Source of the DNA: an uncultured Synergistia bacterium
Lineage (GTDB): Bacteria > Eremiobacterota > SpSt-956 > JAKJGF01
Length of the DNA stretch: 5,822 nucleotides
NCBI GenBank assembly: GCA_937888925.1
Contig: CALARM010000607.1
Span: 1 to 5,822, forward strand
Reading direction: 5' to 3'
A program made the translations under genes and the position numbers. Below are positions 1 through 5,814 of the stretch, in pieces. The notes under the pieces are model-generated. The model saw only the letters and a list, made by a program, of their open reading frames with translations. It ran no database searches and was not told the DNA's origin. How positions within the stretch are numbered: position 1 is the first letter of the stretch; every line of letters begins with the position of its first letter.

Positions 1-148
1 ACGGATCATAAAGTCCTGTTGTATAAATACCGCCTTTCCCGCGAAAATCCGGTATACCTGCACCTGTAGATATACCTGCTCCTGTGAGAGCAACAATATA
101 ATTTGAGCCATCTATAGTTTTCTGTAATTTTTCAATATTTTTTTTCAT
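1..148 (-). CDS. Sir2-family NAD-dependent protein deacylase, N-terminal fragment (cut by window edge)
   Basis: The gene starts at the ATG at 148-146, reads leftward for 49 codons and leaves the window still open. Residues 20-37 read ALTGAGISTGAGIPDFRG, which is the signature NAD-binding motif of sirtuins (the GAG loop followed by GIPDFR). Sir2 enzymes remove acetyl or other acyl groups from lysines using NAD+ and act in the cytoplasm. The protein begins with a short basic helix and has no signal peptide. The zinc-binding cysteines and catalytic histidine would lie beyond the edge, so activity and subclass cannot be judged. The start has only a weak, distant purine-rich stretch upstream (GAGAA about 13 nt away), and a 7-bp repeat array fills the spacer behind it. 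An adenine run directly after the start codon is typical of AT-rich genomes. The family call is confident because the motif is nearly exact. Confidence 0.93.
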   Translation of the reverse strand, partial: MKKNIEKLQKTIDGSNYIVALTGAGISTGAGIPDFRGKGGIYTTGLYDP

Positions 149-170
149 AATAATAAATTTTCTCGATTGT

Positions 171-250
171 CGTGATATGTGACGCGTAACGCGTGACTGG
201 TAGAAATAATTTACACCTCACGTCTCACGTCTCACGCATTACGCATCACG
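171..250. repeat. Inverted heptamer (GTGANNN) repeat array A
   Basis: The left arm on the plus strand has four 7-bp units: GTGATAT (172-178), GTGACGC (179-185), GTAACGC (186-192) and GTGACTG (193-199). The right arm, read on the minus strand from 249 to 211, has GTGATGC, GTAATGC, GTGAGAC, GTGAGAC, GTGAGGT and a partial GTAA. The arms face each other across an A/T-rich loop of about 11 bp and match at about 20 of 30 positions when folded. The array fills the spacer between the DUF169 stop codon and the Sir2 start. Its function is unknown. It could be a 3'-end RNA structure, a protein-binding array or a passive repeat. Confidence 0.85.
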
Positions 251-251
251 C

Positions 252-992
252 TCAGTATAACTCCGGCACTTCTCCTCCTGACCGTTTCATGAGTTCCCTC
301 ATGGCTTCAGGAATCCTTCCTTTTGCCGTACCTGCAGTGCAGAATGGAATAGCTTCCATAGAAGATTGAAGCTGAATATATGGTAATGTTACAAAAAGTT
401 CATCTTCGGAAAGTCTTACCATTTTTCTTGCAGTAATATCACCAAAGGATATATTTACTTTTCCTGTAACCAGCGGATAAGTAATGACAGACCGGCACAG
501 TGAACCTGACGGGTCACATTCCATAGGCAGACCTGTTTCAAAAGTGGTAAGATGGACCAGCCTTGCTGCCTGCCAGGCATTACATATGAATATTACTACA
601 TCGGGTTTTAACTCTGCCTTACTCAGCGGAGCAAATATAATATGTTCTGCCATGCCCATGGGAGGTTTTATTTTTGCCATAGCCATTGAACGATGTATGG
701 CAGAAGGACATGCGTAAAGTTTTTCTCCGTCAATAAGGAATTCTCTCAGTGTTTTCATATCTTCAGGGCGAAATCCTCCCAGACCGAGATACTGGGAACC
801 TCCGCCGCAACCGGAATTTTCTTTCGTAAGATCTATGACTTCTCCTGCAGAAGCTTTACCTATTGCTCCGCAGACCCAGGTCTTCTTTTTTGACACCTCG
901 AAATTTACACTGTCAGTATAGGTTATGCTGACAGGTTCTTTTTTCAGACCGATAACATCCATTAATTCTTTTGACCAGTTTTTCCATTTCAT
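252..992 (-). CDS. DUF169 family protein (COG2043-like), cysteine-containing, cytoplasmic
   Basis: This is a 246-residue soluble protein with no signal peptide or membrane segment. It resembles the uncharacterised DUF169 family, common in anaerobic bacteria and archaea, in length and pattern: an N-terminal part with GLKKEPVSI, a CGGG turn at 62-65, LYACPSAIHRS near 92-102, a central segment that runs DVVIFICNAWQAARL, and MECDPSGSLC around 157-166. Cysteines lie at 41, 62, 95, 137, 159, 166 and 218. Such a set could bind a metal, an iron-sulfur cluster or haem, but no biochemical role is established to my knowledge, so this is inference. The start is supported by AAGGAG (1006-1001 on the minus strand) 8 nt before the ATG. 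The gene lies 18 bp after the small membrane protein gene and is probably co-transcribed with it. Its stop codon abuts repeat array A. Confidence 0.8.
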   Translation of the reverse strand: MKWKNWSKELMDVIGLKKEPVSITYTDSVNFEVSKKKTWVCGAIGKASAGEVIDLTKENSGCGGGSQYLGLGGFRPEDMKTLREFLIDGEKLYACPSAIHRSMAMAKIKPPMGMAEHIIFAPLSKAELKPDVVIFICNAWQAARLVHLTTFETGLPMECDPSGSLCRSVITYPLVTGKVNISFGDITARKMVRLSEDELFVTLPYIQLQSSMEAIPFCTAGTAKGRIPEAMRELMKRSGGEVPELY

Positions 993-1010
993 AAAAAGTT
1001 CTCCTTTTAC

Positions 1011-1331
1011 TCATTGAAATTTTTCCGGCATACCTTTTTCTATCCAGTCCTCGTACTGCATCATTACGTTATATTTCTCGAAAACCTTTATGTTTATCAT
1101 CCCGGTAATACATATAAAGAACAGTATGAGAAAGAATTTGTAATTGCCTTTTTTATATATACACCATAGAGTCATAATTATGCTGAACACAGATAATAGA
1201 GCATATACATAGAGCATGTTTGATGTGTTAAATCCTGTATGGCATGTATTGTTCATGCTCATGGAATATACATTGAAAAGAATAATCGATAGTGAAACCA
1301 TAGTTATTAGAGAAGCACTTATTTTATTCAT
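1011..1331 (-). CDS. Small hypothetical membrane protein with three predicted helices
   Basis: This 106-residue protein is not one I recognise. It has three hydrophobic stretches, roughly residues 5-24, 38-59 and 65-83. A lysine-containing turn (YKKGNYK, 59-65) separates the second and third. The last 20 or so residues are polar and end in YEDWIEKGMPEKFQ. The positive turn suggests that the loop is cytoplasmic, leaving the N-terminus outside and the C-terminal tail outside or periplasmic, but this topology is only a guess. Its ATG overlaps the stop codon of the upstream hydrolase gene in an ATGA, a classic sign of translational coupling, and only a weak GGGA sits just upstream. The overlap and matching composition support a real gene. 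It may help the hydrolase or the DUF169 protein, but nothing in the sequence shows how. Confidence 0.75.
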   Translation of the reverse strand: MNKISASLITMVSLSIILFNVYSMSMNNTCHTGFNTSNMLYVYALLSVFSIIMTLWCIYKKGNYKFFLILFFICITGMINIKVFEKYNVMMQYEDWIEKGMPEKFQ

Positions 1332-2647
1332 TTCCCATTTTTAATCCACTCCGAAATATCTTTTATAATATATTCCGGTATATTTCCTCCGAACATATAT
1401 TCATCGGGACTGCTTTTACCTTCTCCTTCTATAAACAGGTGGTTGAGGAGAGGATAGGTTTTAAATTCTACATTTTTTTGACCTGCAAGTCCTGATTCCC
1501 ATAGTTTAAAATCCTTCATGGTAACCTGATAATCTCTTTCTCCCTGAAGTATTAACAGAGGCCGTTTTATCTGTTTTGCTGTTTCTAAAATATTATATTT
1601 TCTCAAATCAAGCCAGTATTTCGGATATACACCATAGAGTAATTCATCCGGTGAATTTTCATTTAAAGCTTTTATTTTCTCGACAATCCTTTTTACTTCG
1701 TCTAACTTTACCTTTTCATCATCACTTATATTCCCGTCAAGAGAGTAAATATAATTTATCTGTTCCAGAATTTTATCATCCAGCGGTAATGTTGTACCTG
1801 CTAGTATGATAAACCCTGCTGCATCAGGTGTAAGTAATGCTATTTTCGGTATAAGGGTACCGCCGAGGCTGTGACCCAGTATAAAGATTTTGTCAGAGTC
1901 TATTCCTTCCGTATTCTGCAGTAATTTTAATCCTTCCAGAACATCGTCAATGGTTTCTTCTTTTACGGTAAGTTCTTTCATTGATACCATTTTTTCACCA
2001 TATGTTTTTGTTCTTTTTTCATAGCGAAGGGTGGCTATTCCCCGGGAGGCAAGTCCGAAGGCAAGATCTCTGAAAGGTTTATTTGCGCCAACTGTTTCAT
2101 CACGATCATTGGGGCCTGAACCATGGACGAGTATAACGGCAGGGACAGACCCTGTTACTTTCGGTATAGTGAGAGTTCCCGGCAGAGCCCATTCTCCCGA
2201 ACCGACTGTTACTTCTTTTTCTGTAAAACTATCAGGTTTTACATAGGCAGGTATTTTATATTCAAGGGATGTTCCGGGAGGTAGAAACCAGAGACCGCTT
2301 ATTTCTTTTTTATTGTTAAAGACTATCTGAATATCGAGAGAAGTTTTTTCAAATTCACATGTTACATATATAACATCATATTCCGATTTCTTTTCTTTTC
2401 TGATAGCTGTCTGTTTTTTTAAAGGCCCTGTTTCTGCCACGATTTCTTTCCAGGCTCCCTGCAGTTTATCTGCAGGCATTAATCCTTTTACTGTACTGTC
2501 AAAACATGTTTCTGCCTGTATAAAATTCTCTTTTGCCAGTAAATCAACAAATTCTTTTGCCAGATCTTCACACGATCTGTCACTCTGTCCGTAACAGATG
2601 CCAATTAAGATGATAAACAATGAAATAAAGAGAAGAAATTTTTTCAT
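1328..2647 (-). CDS. Exported alpha/beta hydrolase with N-terminal DUF3887-like domain
   Basis: The protein has 439 residues. Residues 1-20 form a signal peptide (MKKFLLF, a hydrophobic core, then CYG before Gln21) with no clear lipobox, so it probably acts in the periplasm or at the envelope. Residues 26-124 form a DUF3887-like domain containing AETCFD, GAWK, TCEFEK and EISGLWF. Residues 145-439 form an alpha/beta hydrolase of the COG1073 esterase/peptidase-like type. Visible catalytic features are the HGSGPNDRDE oxyanion loop (175-184), the GHSLGG nucleophile elbow with Ser260, the probable acid Asp372 in QGERDYQ, and His403 in LLNHLF. An inserted charged, helical lid lies around residues 295-345. 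All triad residues are present, so the enzyme should be active on an ester or similar bond, but the substrate is unknown. AAAGGAG lies 7 nt before the start. In other members DUF3887 is also fused to hydrolases. Its role is unsettled, perhaps substrate binding or dimerisation. Confidence 0.88.
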   Translation of the reverse strand: MKKFLLFISLFIILIGICYGQSDRSCEDLAKEFVDLLAKENFIQAETCFDSTVKGLMPADKLQGAWKEIVAETGPLKKQTAIRKEKKSEYDVIYVTCEFEKTSLDIQIVFNNKKEISGLWFLPPGTSLEYKIPAYVKPDSFTEKEVTVGSGEWALPGTLTIPKVTGSVPAVILVHGSGPNDRDETVGANKPFRDLAFGLASRGIATLRYEKRTKTYGEKMVSMKELTVKEETIDDVLEGLKLLQNTEGIDSDKIFILGHSLGGTLIPKIALLTPDAAGFIILAGTTLPLDDKILEQINYIYSLDGNISDDEKVKLDEVKRIVEKIKALNENSPDELLYGVYPKYWLDLRKYNILETAKQIKRPLLILQGERDYQVTMKDFKLWESGLAGQKNVEFKTYPLLNHLFIEGEGKSSPDEYMFGGNIPEYIIKDISEWIKNGK

Positions 2648-2666
2648 AAATTAACTCCTTTCGAGC

Positions 2667-2763
2667 GTGACGCATAACGGGTGGTTCGTGATGCGTGATG
2701 CATGATGCGTATTTAATCCCAGGGCGTTTAATTAAACGCCCCTACTCACCTTTCACCTTTCAC
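2667..2763. repeat. Inverted heptamer (GTGANNN) repeat array B, with embedded palindrome
   Basis: On the plus strand, 2667-2708 reads in 7-bp steps as GTGACGC, ATAACGG, GTGGTTC, GTGATGC, GTGATGC, ATGATGC, followed by a fading unit. The opposite arm, read on the minus strand from 2763 to 2743, is GTGAAAG, GTGAAAG, GTGAGTA. The arms keep the GTGA core but differ in the three variable bases, so they would pair poorly. A 20-bp palindrome sits between them. The array spans the spacer between the two DUF3887-containing genes. The first G of its minus-strand arm is the last base of the upstream gene's TAG stop. Confidence 0.82.
2722..2741. repeat. Perfect 20-bp palindrome GGGCGTTTAATTAAACGCCC
   Basis: The sequence is its own reverse complement across all 20 bases. 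On the right it continues as CCTAC, giving GTAGGGGCG on the minus strand. The left flank (ATCCCA) does not match, so the symmetry ends there. As RNA it could form an 8-bp stem with a TTAA loop, but no T-run follows in the transcription direction, so it is not a standard intrinsic terminator. A REP-like or small mobile palindrome is the likeliest reading. A dimeric protein-binding site is an alternative. Confidence 0.85.
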
Positions 2764-3497
2764 TACTTACCGGGAAGAAACCATAAACCATTTATTTCTT
2801 TATTTTCATTAAATACTATTTTTACATTTATAGGGCCTTTTTCAAAAGAGCAATTTATAATTACAACATCAAGACCTGCTTCTGTGTCTTTTTTCATACC
2901 TTTCTGGCCTTTATAAACTCCTGCCTGTGCCAGAAGACTTTTCCATGCTCCTTTGAGTTTAACTTCAGGAAGGGAACTTTTCATTATACTGTCGAAATAG
3001 GTCTCAGCGGTTTTAAAATCTTCTTTTACAAGCAATTTGAAAAAATTCTTTGCCAGATCGGTAATTTCACCTTTTTTTATTTCCTCCGGTTTTACTTCTT
3101 TTTGCGGAGAGATAAACCATAAACCGCTTATTTCTTTCGCGCTGTTAAATGCGATTTTTACATCAACAGGAGTTTTTTCGAATTCGCATGTTATATATAC
3201 AACATCGTATTCACCTGCTTTATCTTTTTTTGTAACTGTCTCTTTTTTAAAATTTCCTGCGTTGGTTATAAAGCCTTTCCAGCCATCTTTGAGTTTCTCT
3301 TCAGGGAGAGCAGTTTTCATTGTGGCGTCAAAATAGGTTTCAGCAGTTTTAAAATCTTCCTGTAAAAGCAAATTGAAAAATTCCTTTGCAATATCTGTAA
3401 TATCATTTGCTTTCGATATTACCGGTTCTTTACAGTACATGAGATAAAAACCTGATACAACAGTAATAATTAATAAAAACCATGTAACTTTTTTCAT
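2763..3497 (-). CDS. Exported protein with two tandem DUF3887-like domains
   Basis: From the start chosen here the protein has 244 residues. Residues 1-21 form a signal peptide or membrane anchor (MKKVTWFLLIITVV). Cys22 follows, but the residues before it do not fit a lipobox. Domain 1 (about 33-131) and domain 2 (about 145-243) align without gaps at roughly 55-60% identity by hand, sharing EDFKTAETYFD, KKD, a Cys in I-x-C-x-FEK, and GLWF. A lysine/glutamate-rich linker joins them (about 132-144). There is no catalytic domain. The protein resembles the front of the downstream hydrolase, so it may bind the same ligand or partner, but that is inference. The start at 3497 is preferred to the ATG at 3503 because GGAGGG lies 8 nt from the former and only 2 nt from the latter. 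The choice adds or removes only Met-Phe. The gene follows the beta-barrel gene by 15 bp (from the ATG at 3503) and is probably co-transcribed with it. Confidence 0.85.
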   Translation of the reverse strand: MKKVTWFLLIITVVSGFYLMYCKEPVISKANDITDIAKEFFNLLLQEDFKTAETYFDATMKTALPEEKLKDGWKGFITNAGNFKKETVTKKDKAGEYDVVYITCEFEKTPVDVKIAFNSAKEISGLWFISPQKEVKPEEIKKGEITDLAKNFFKLLVKEDFKTAETYFDSIMKSSLPEVKLKGAWKSLLAQAGVYKGQKGMKKDTEAGLDVVIINCSFEKGPINVKIVFNENKEINGLWFLPGK

Positions 3498-3505
3498 AAA
3501 CATGT

Positions 3506-3511
3506 CCCTCC
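3506..3511 (-). promoter_or_regulatory. Ribosome binding site GGAGGG that decides the start of the tandem-DUF3887 gene
   Basis: On the minus strand GGAGGG is followed by ACATG and then, six bases later, a second in-frame ATG. The spacing is 2 nt to the first ATG (3503) and 8 nt to the second (3497), so the second is the more likely initiation codon. The site lies in the short gap after the barrel gene's TAA stop. Confidence 0.7.
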
Positions 3512-3518
3512 ATAAATG

Positions 3519-4379
3519 TTATTTAAATCTATAATTGAATCCTATATTAAATAACCATGCTTTATCTATACAGGCCATACCTCTTGTCACATTCAGAGTC
3601 ATCTGTAAATTATCATTTAAATTTACGGTATAACCTGTATTGAGATTTGTGAGTCCCACACCGCCGGGATCTTTATTGGGATATTTTACTCCTCCTGAAA
3701 TAAAAATATAATGATCTTTATTTATTTTATAACCAAGCTGCATACCTGAAATAATCTGATTATATCTTTCTTCACTGTTTGTGTCCCTGTTGTTCAGAAC
3801 CAGTACAGTTCCTGAAAGATCCCATTTATTATTAAATTGATAATCTATAAGATAGGCAATTCCCGGTTCCGGTGCACCATCGCCAAAGCCGGCACTTCCT
3901 GAAGGAAATGTCACAGTCCCGAGTAAAGCCATGGCAGGATTTTCGTCTCTGAAATGCCATTTAAAACCTACGGAAACATCATTAAAACCCCATCTTGGAG
4001 ATTGATATTCCAGAAAGCTACTGAAAATTCTTATTTCCGTCTGAGGTCCTGTATCTATACGGAGAAGAATCGGGAAATAGTTTTCAGTAGCAGTATTATC
4101 TTTATATGGCAGCGATACGAAATCTATTTCAAGCTGAACATATCCCTTTTCCAGGTCCTCCGGTTTTATAACGTCAAGATATTCCCCTTCTATAAGATCA
4201 ATGGTTTCAGTCTCTTCAGCATCTCCGTCAGAAGAAGAGTTATCGCTGTTTGCTATGACTTTATTGGAAGAGGAAATAGTGAAGTCCGTCTTTACCGGCA
4301 GAGAAATTGTTTCTATATCTGCCAGAAGAGGAATTTTTATAGAGATAATTAAAAATAGTATTAAAATTATATGTTTCAT
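3519..4379 (-). CDS. Outer-membrane beta-barrel protein, MetA-pathway phenol-degradation-like family
   Basis: The protein has 286 residues. Residues 1-20 form a signal peptide ending LLA before Asp21. Residues about 31-75 are a Ser/Asp/Glu-rich low-complexity segment (SSSDGDAEETET) that probably forms a flexible periplasmic linker. From about residue 79 to the end, alternating polar and hydrophobic strands suggest a barrel of roughly 10-12 strands. WGFNDVSVGFKWHF (130-143), LLGTVTFPSG (152-161), GFGDGAPEPGIAYLIDY and the C-terminal FNIGFNYRFK match the layout of the family annotated as putative MetA-pathway phenol-degradation or transporter barrels. The terminal strand is aromatic and ends Phe-Lys instead of in a bare Phe. 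That family name should not be taken as proof of phenol degradation, since many members are simply uncharacterised porin-like proteins. There is no visible Shine-Dalgarno site before the ATG, which is unlike the neighbouring genes. The gene is the first of a likely envelope operon with the DUF3887 genes. Confidence 0.78.
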   Translation of the reverse strand: MKHIILILFLIISIKIPLLADIETISLPVKTDFTISSSNKVIANSDNSSSDGDAEETETIDLIEGEYLDVIKPEDLEKGYVQLEIDFVSLPYKDNTATENYFPILLRIDTGPQTEIRIFSSFLEYQSPRWGFNDVSVGFKWHFRDENPAMALLGTVTFPSGSAGFGDGAPEPGIAYLIDYQFNNKWDLSGTVLVLNNRDTNSEERYNQIISGMQLGYKINKDHYIFISGGVKYPNKDPGGVGLTNLNTGYTVNLNDNLQMTLNVTRGMACIDKAWLFNIGFNYRFK

Positions 4380-4397
4380 AAATTATTTATGGGCATC

Positions 4398-4523
4398 GTG
4401 AAGGGTAAAGAGTGAAGGGTGAAGTTAGGATAGTTTCTCATTCTTCGTTAGTGAGAGGAGAGGTGATATGTGAATTATCTTTTTCTACTCTTCACTTTTC
4501 ACTTTTCACTTTTCACTTTTCAC
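4398..4523. repeat. Inverted heptamer (GTGANNN) repeat array C
   Basis: On the plus strand 4398-4425 reads GTGAAGG, GTAAAGA, GTGAAGG, GTGAAGT. Further units appear at 4451-4457 (GTGAGAG), 4463-4469 (GTGATAT) and 4470-4476 (GTGAATT). The opposite arm on the minus strand, from 4523 to 4485, is four perfect GTGAAAA units, then GTGAAGA and a partial GTAG. The outer arms match at about 21 of 27 positions when folded. The array fills the spacer between the M20 hydrolase and the barrel gene, and the first minus-strand unit contains the hydrolase's TGA stop. I see no convincing promoter in this spacer, although one is likely needed for the barrel gene. Confidence 0.87.
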
Positions 4524-5788
4524 TTTCTCAAGAGTTCAGACACAATACCCACATATCCTTTAAAGGCTTTTTTCATTTCTCCTATTTCTATATATTCATT
4601 TGTTGTATGAGCAAGGGATTCCAGAGAAGGGCCAAAGCCTATAATCTGGCATTTTTTATCAGGATAGATTTCTCTGTATTTAATTACGGCACTTCCGTCT
4701 GTACAGAAACTGTATGCCCCTATTTCAACGGGAATTTCTACTTTTGCAAGGCCTTCTTTTGCTTTTACAACCATTTCATCACCTTCATCTGTCTGCCACG
4801 CAGGAGCGAATTTATTCTGTTTTATCGGCACTCCTGTATAGGTAATACATTCATCTTTTGCATATTCTACAACAGGTGTTTTTAAAGAAGGATATAATCT
4901 TTGCCCGTGTTCTATTACATTGGACATATTGTCTTTTACTATTTTAAGGATTGATTCTTCCGTATCACCAGGAAGTGTTCTCACATCATAGGTAAGTTCT
5001 ACTTCATTTGGAACTGTAGAATTTCCTCCTCTTCCGTTAAGACCTCCTCCTCCTCCTACAGGAATTTTTATATCTGTAGGGACAATATTTCTTTTACCAA
5101 GGAGAGCTACAGCTTCAGATCTGTACCATACGTGGAAGGCTTCTATTATAAAGGCAACCTGTTCTATAGGGTTAACAGTAGTTCTGCCTACAGAGGCATG
5201 TTTGCCGTATCCGAAGATACTTATAAGGATTTCACCTCTTCCTCTCTGGGCGATATTAAGTCTGCACTCAGATGCTTCACCTATGATTATATAATCAGGC
5301 TGTATCTTTTTAATAGCTTCCAGGAAACATACTCCTTCAAAGAGTTCTTCCACTACTGTTCCGACTATGTAGACTTCGCCGTCAAATTCATTTCCGTCAA
5401 GTTCCTTTATGAGTTTCATCGCATGAAACATTGTTGCAAAAGCGCCTTTCATATCTGATGCGCCGCGACCGTAAAGTTTTTGATCCTTTATTGCTGCAGA
5501 ATAAGGTTTTATTTCTTCATCCCATTTTGCCGGATCCGCATTTACAGTATCAAGGTGTCCTGTAAGGACTATTTTTTTCCCTTTACCTGTGCCCAGTTTT
5601 ATTTTTCCGATAAAATTTCCCATTTTATCGAAATATGCATCGTCGAAATTAAGTTTTGCCGCTTCTCTGATACATCTTTCCACTACGGTTTTTTCCTGAC
5701 CTGAAAGACTTTTAAGCTGTATCAGTTTCTGGGCAAAGTGAAGTACATTTGAAAAATCGTAATTTTTGATTGATTGTAATAATTGCAT
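4520..5788 (-). CDS. M20-family metallohydrolase (ArgE/DapE/YgeY-like deacylase or peptidase)
   Basis: This 422-residue cytoplasmic enzyme has the full M20 di-metal site: GHLDTV with His78 and Asp80, GRGASDMKG with the bridging Asp113, the Glu147-Glu148 pair in TVVEELF (general base and ligand), Glu171 in IIGEASE, and His394 in SLAHTTNEY. His197 in YGKHAS is the usual lid-domain histidine that completes the partner's active site. The lid/dimerisation domain spans about residues 180-300. M20 enzymes hydrolyse amide bonds in N-acyl amino acids or small peptides, as in arginine or lysine synthesis. The TVVEE, GEASE and QRGRGEI pattern and the C-terminal layout look most like the YgeY branch, but substrate cannot be assigned. 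A glycine-rich stretch (PVGGGGGLNGRGG, 243-255) is longer than usual. AAAAAGGAG lies about 10 nt before the start. The gene is separated from its neighbours by repeat arrays, so it may be its own transcription unit. Confidence 0.9.
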   Translation of the reverse strand: MQLLQSIKNYDFSNVLHFAQKLIQLKSLSGQEKTVVERCIREAAKLNFDDAYFDKMGNFIGKIKLGTGKGKKIVLTGHLDTVNADPAKWDEEIKPYSAAIKDQKLYGRGASDMKGAFATMFHAMKLIKELDGNEFDGEVYIVGTVVEELFEGVCFLEAIKKIQPDYIIIGEASECRLNIAQRGRGEILISIFGYGKHASVGRTTVNPIEQVAFIIEAFHVWYRSEAVALLGKRNIVPTDIKIPVGGGGGLNGRGGNSTVPNEVELTYDVRTLPGDTEESILKIVKDNMSNVIEHGQRLYPSLKTPVVEYAKDECITYTGVPIKQNKFAPAWQTDEGDEMVVKAKEGLAKVEIPVEIGAYSFCTDGSAVIKYREIYPDKKCQIIGFGPSLESLAHTTNEYIEIGEMKKAFKGYVGIVSELLRK

Positions 5789-5814
5789 AATTGTTTAACT
5801 CCTTTTTTATAATC

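Noticed and set aside
171..250. CRISPR array
   Set aside because: Units are 7 bp and contiguous, without unique spacers of 25-40 bp, and arms are inverted. No cas-like gene is present.
2722..2741. Intrinsic transcription terminator at the GC-rich palindrome
   Set aside because: No T-run follows the stem in the transcription direction, and the downstream gene looks like part of the same functional group.
3954..4352. Plus-strand open frame of 132 codons opposite the barrel gene
   Set aside because: It is antisense to a gene with a signal peptide and barrel pattern, has no ribosome site, and its composition is rich in Phe, Tyr and Ile as expected for a shadow frame.
4380..4519. A sigma-70-type promoter for the barrel gene
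   Set aside because: No convincing -35/-10 pair with normal spacing could be found. A GATAAT-like hexamer alone is too weak in AT-rich sequence.
4520..4522. The in-array UGA of the M20 gene as a selenocysteine or readthrough codon, suggested by the YgeY-like family
   Set aside because: The M20 catalytic set and C-terminal helix are complete before it, and the following frame enters the repeats, which give another stop within a few codons.
4412..4885. Plus-strand open frame of 157 codons running out of array C
   Set aside because: It is antisense to the well-supported M20 gene. It stays open because the TCAC arm has no stops on that strand, and its translation is a repetitive Ser/Phe/His run with no family features.
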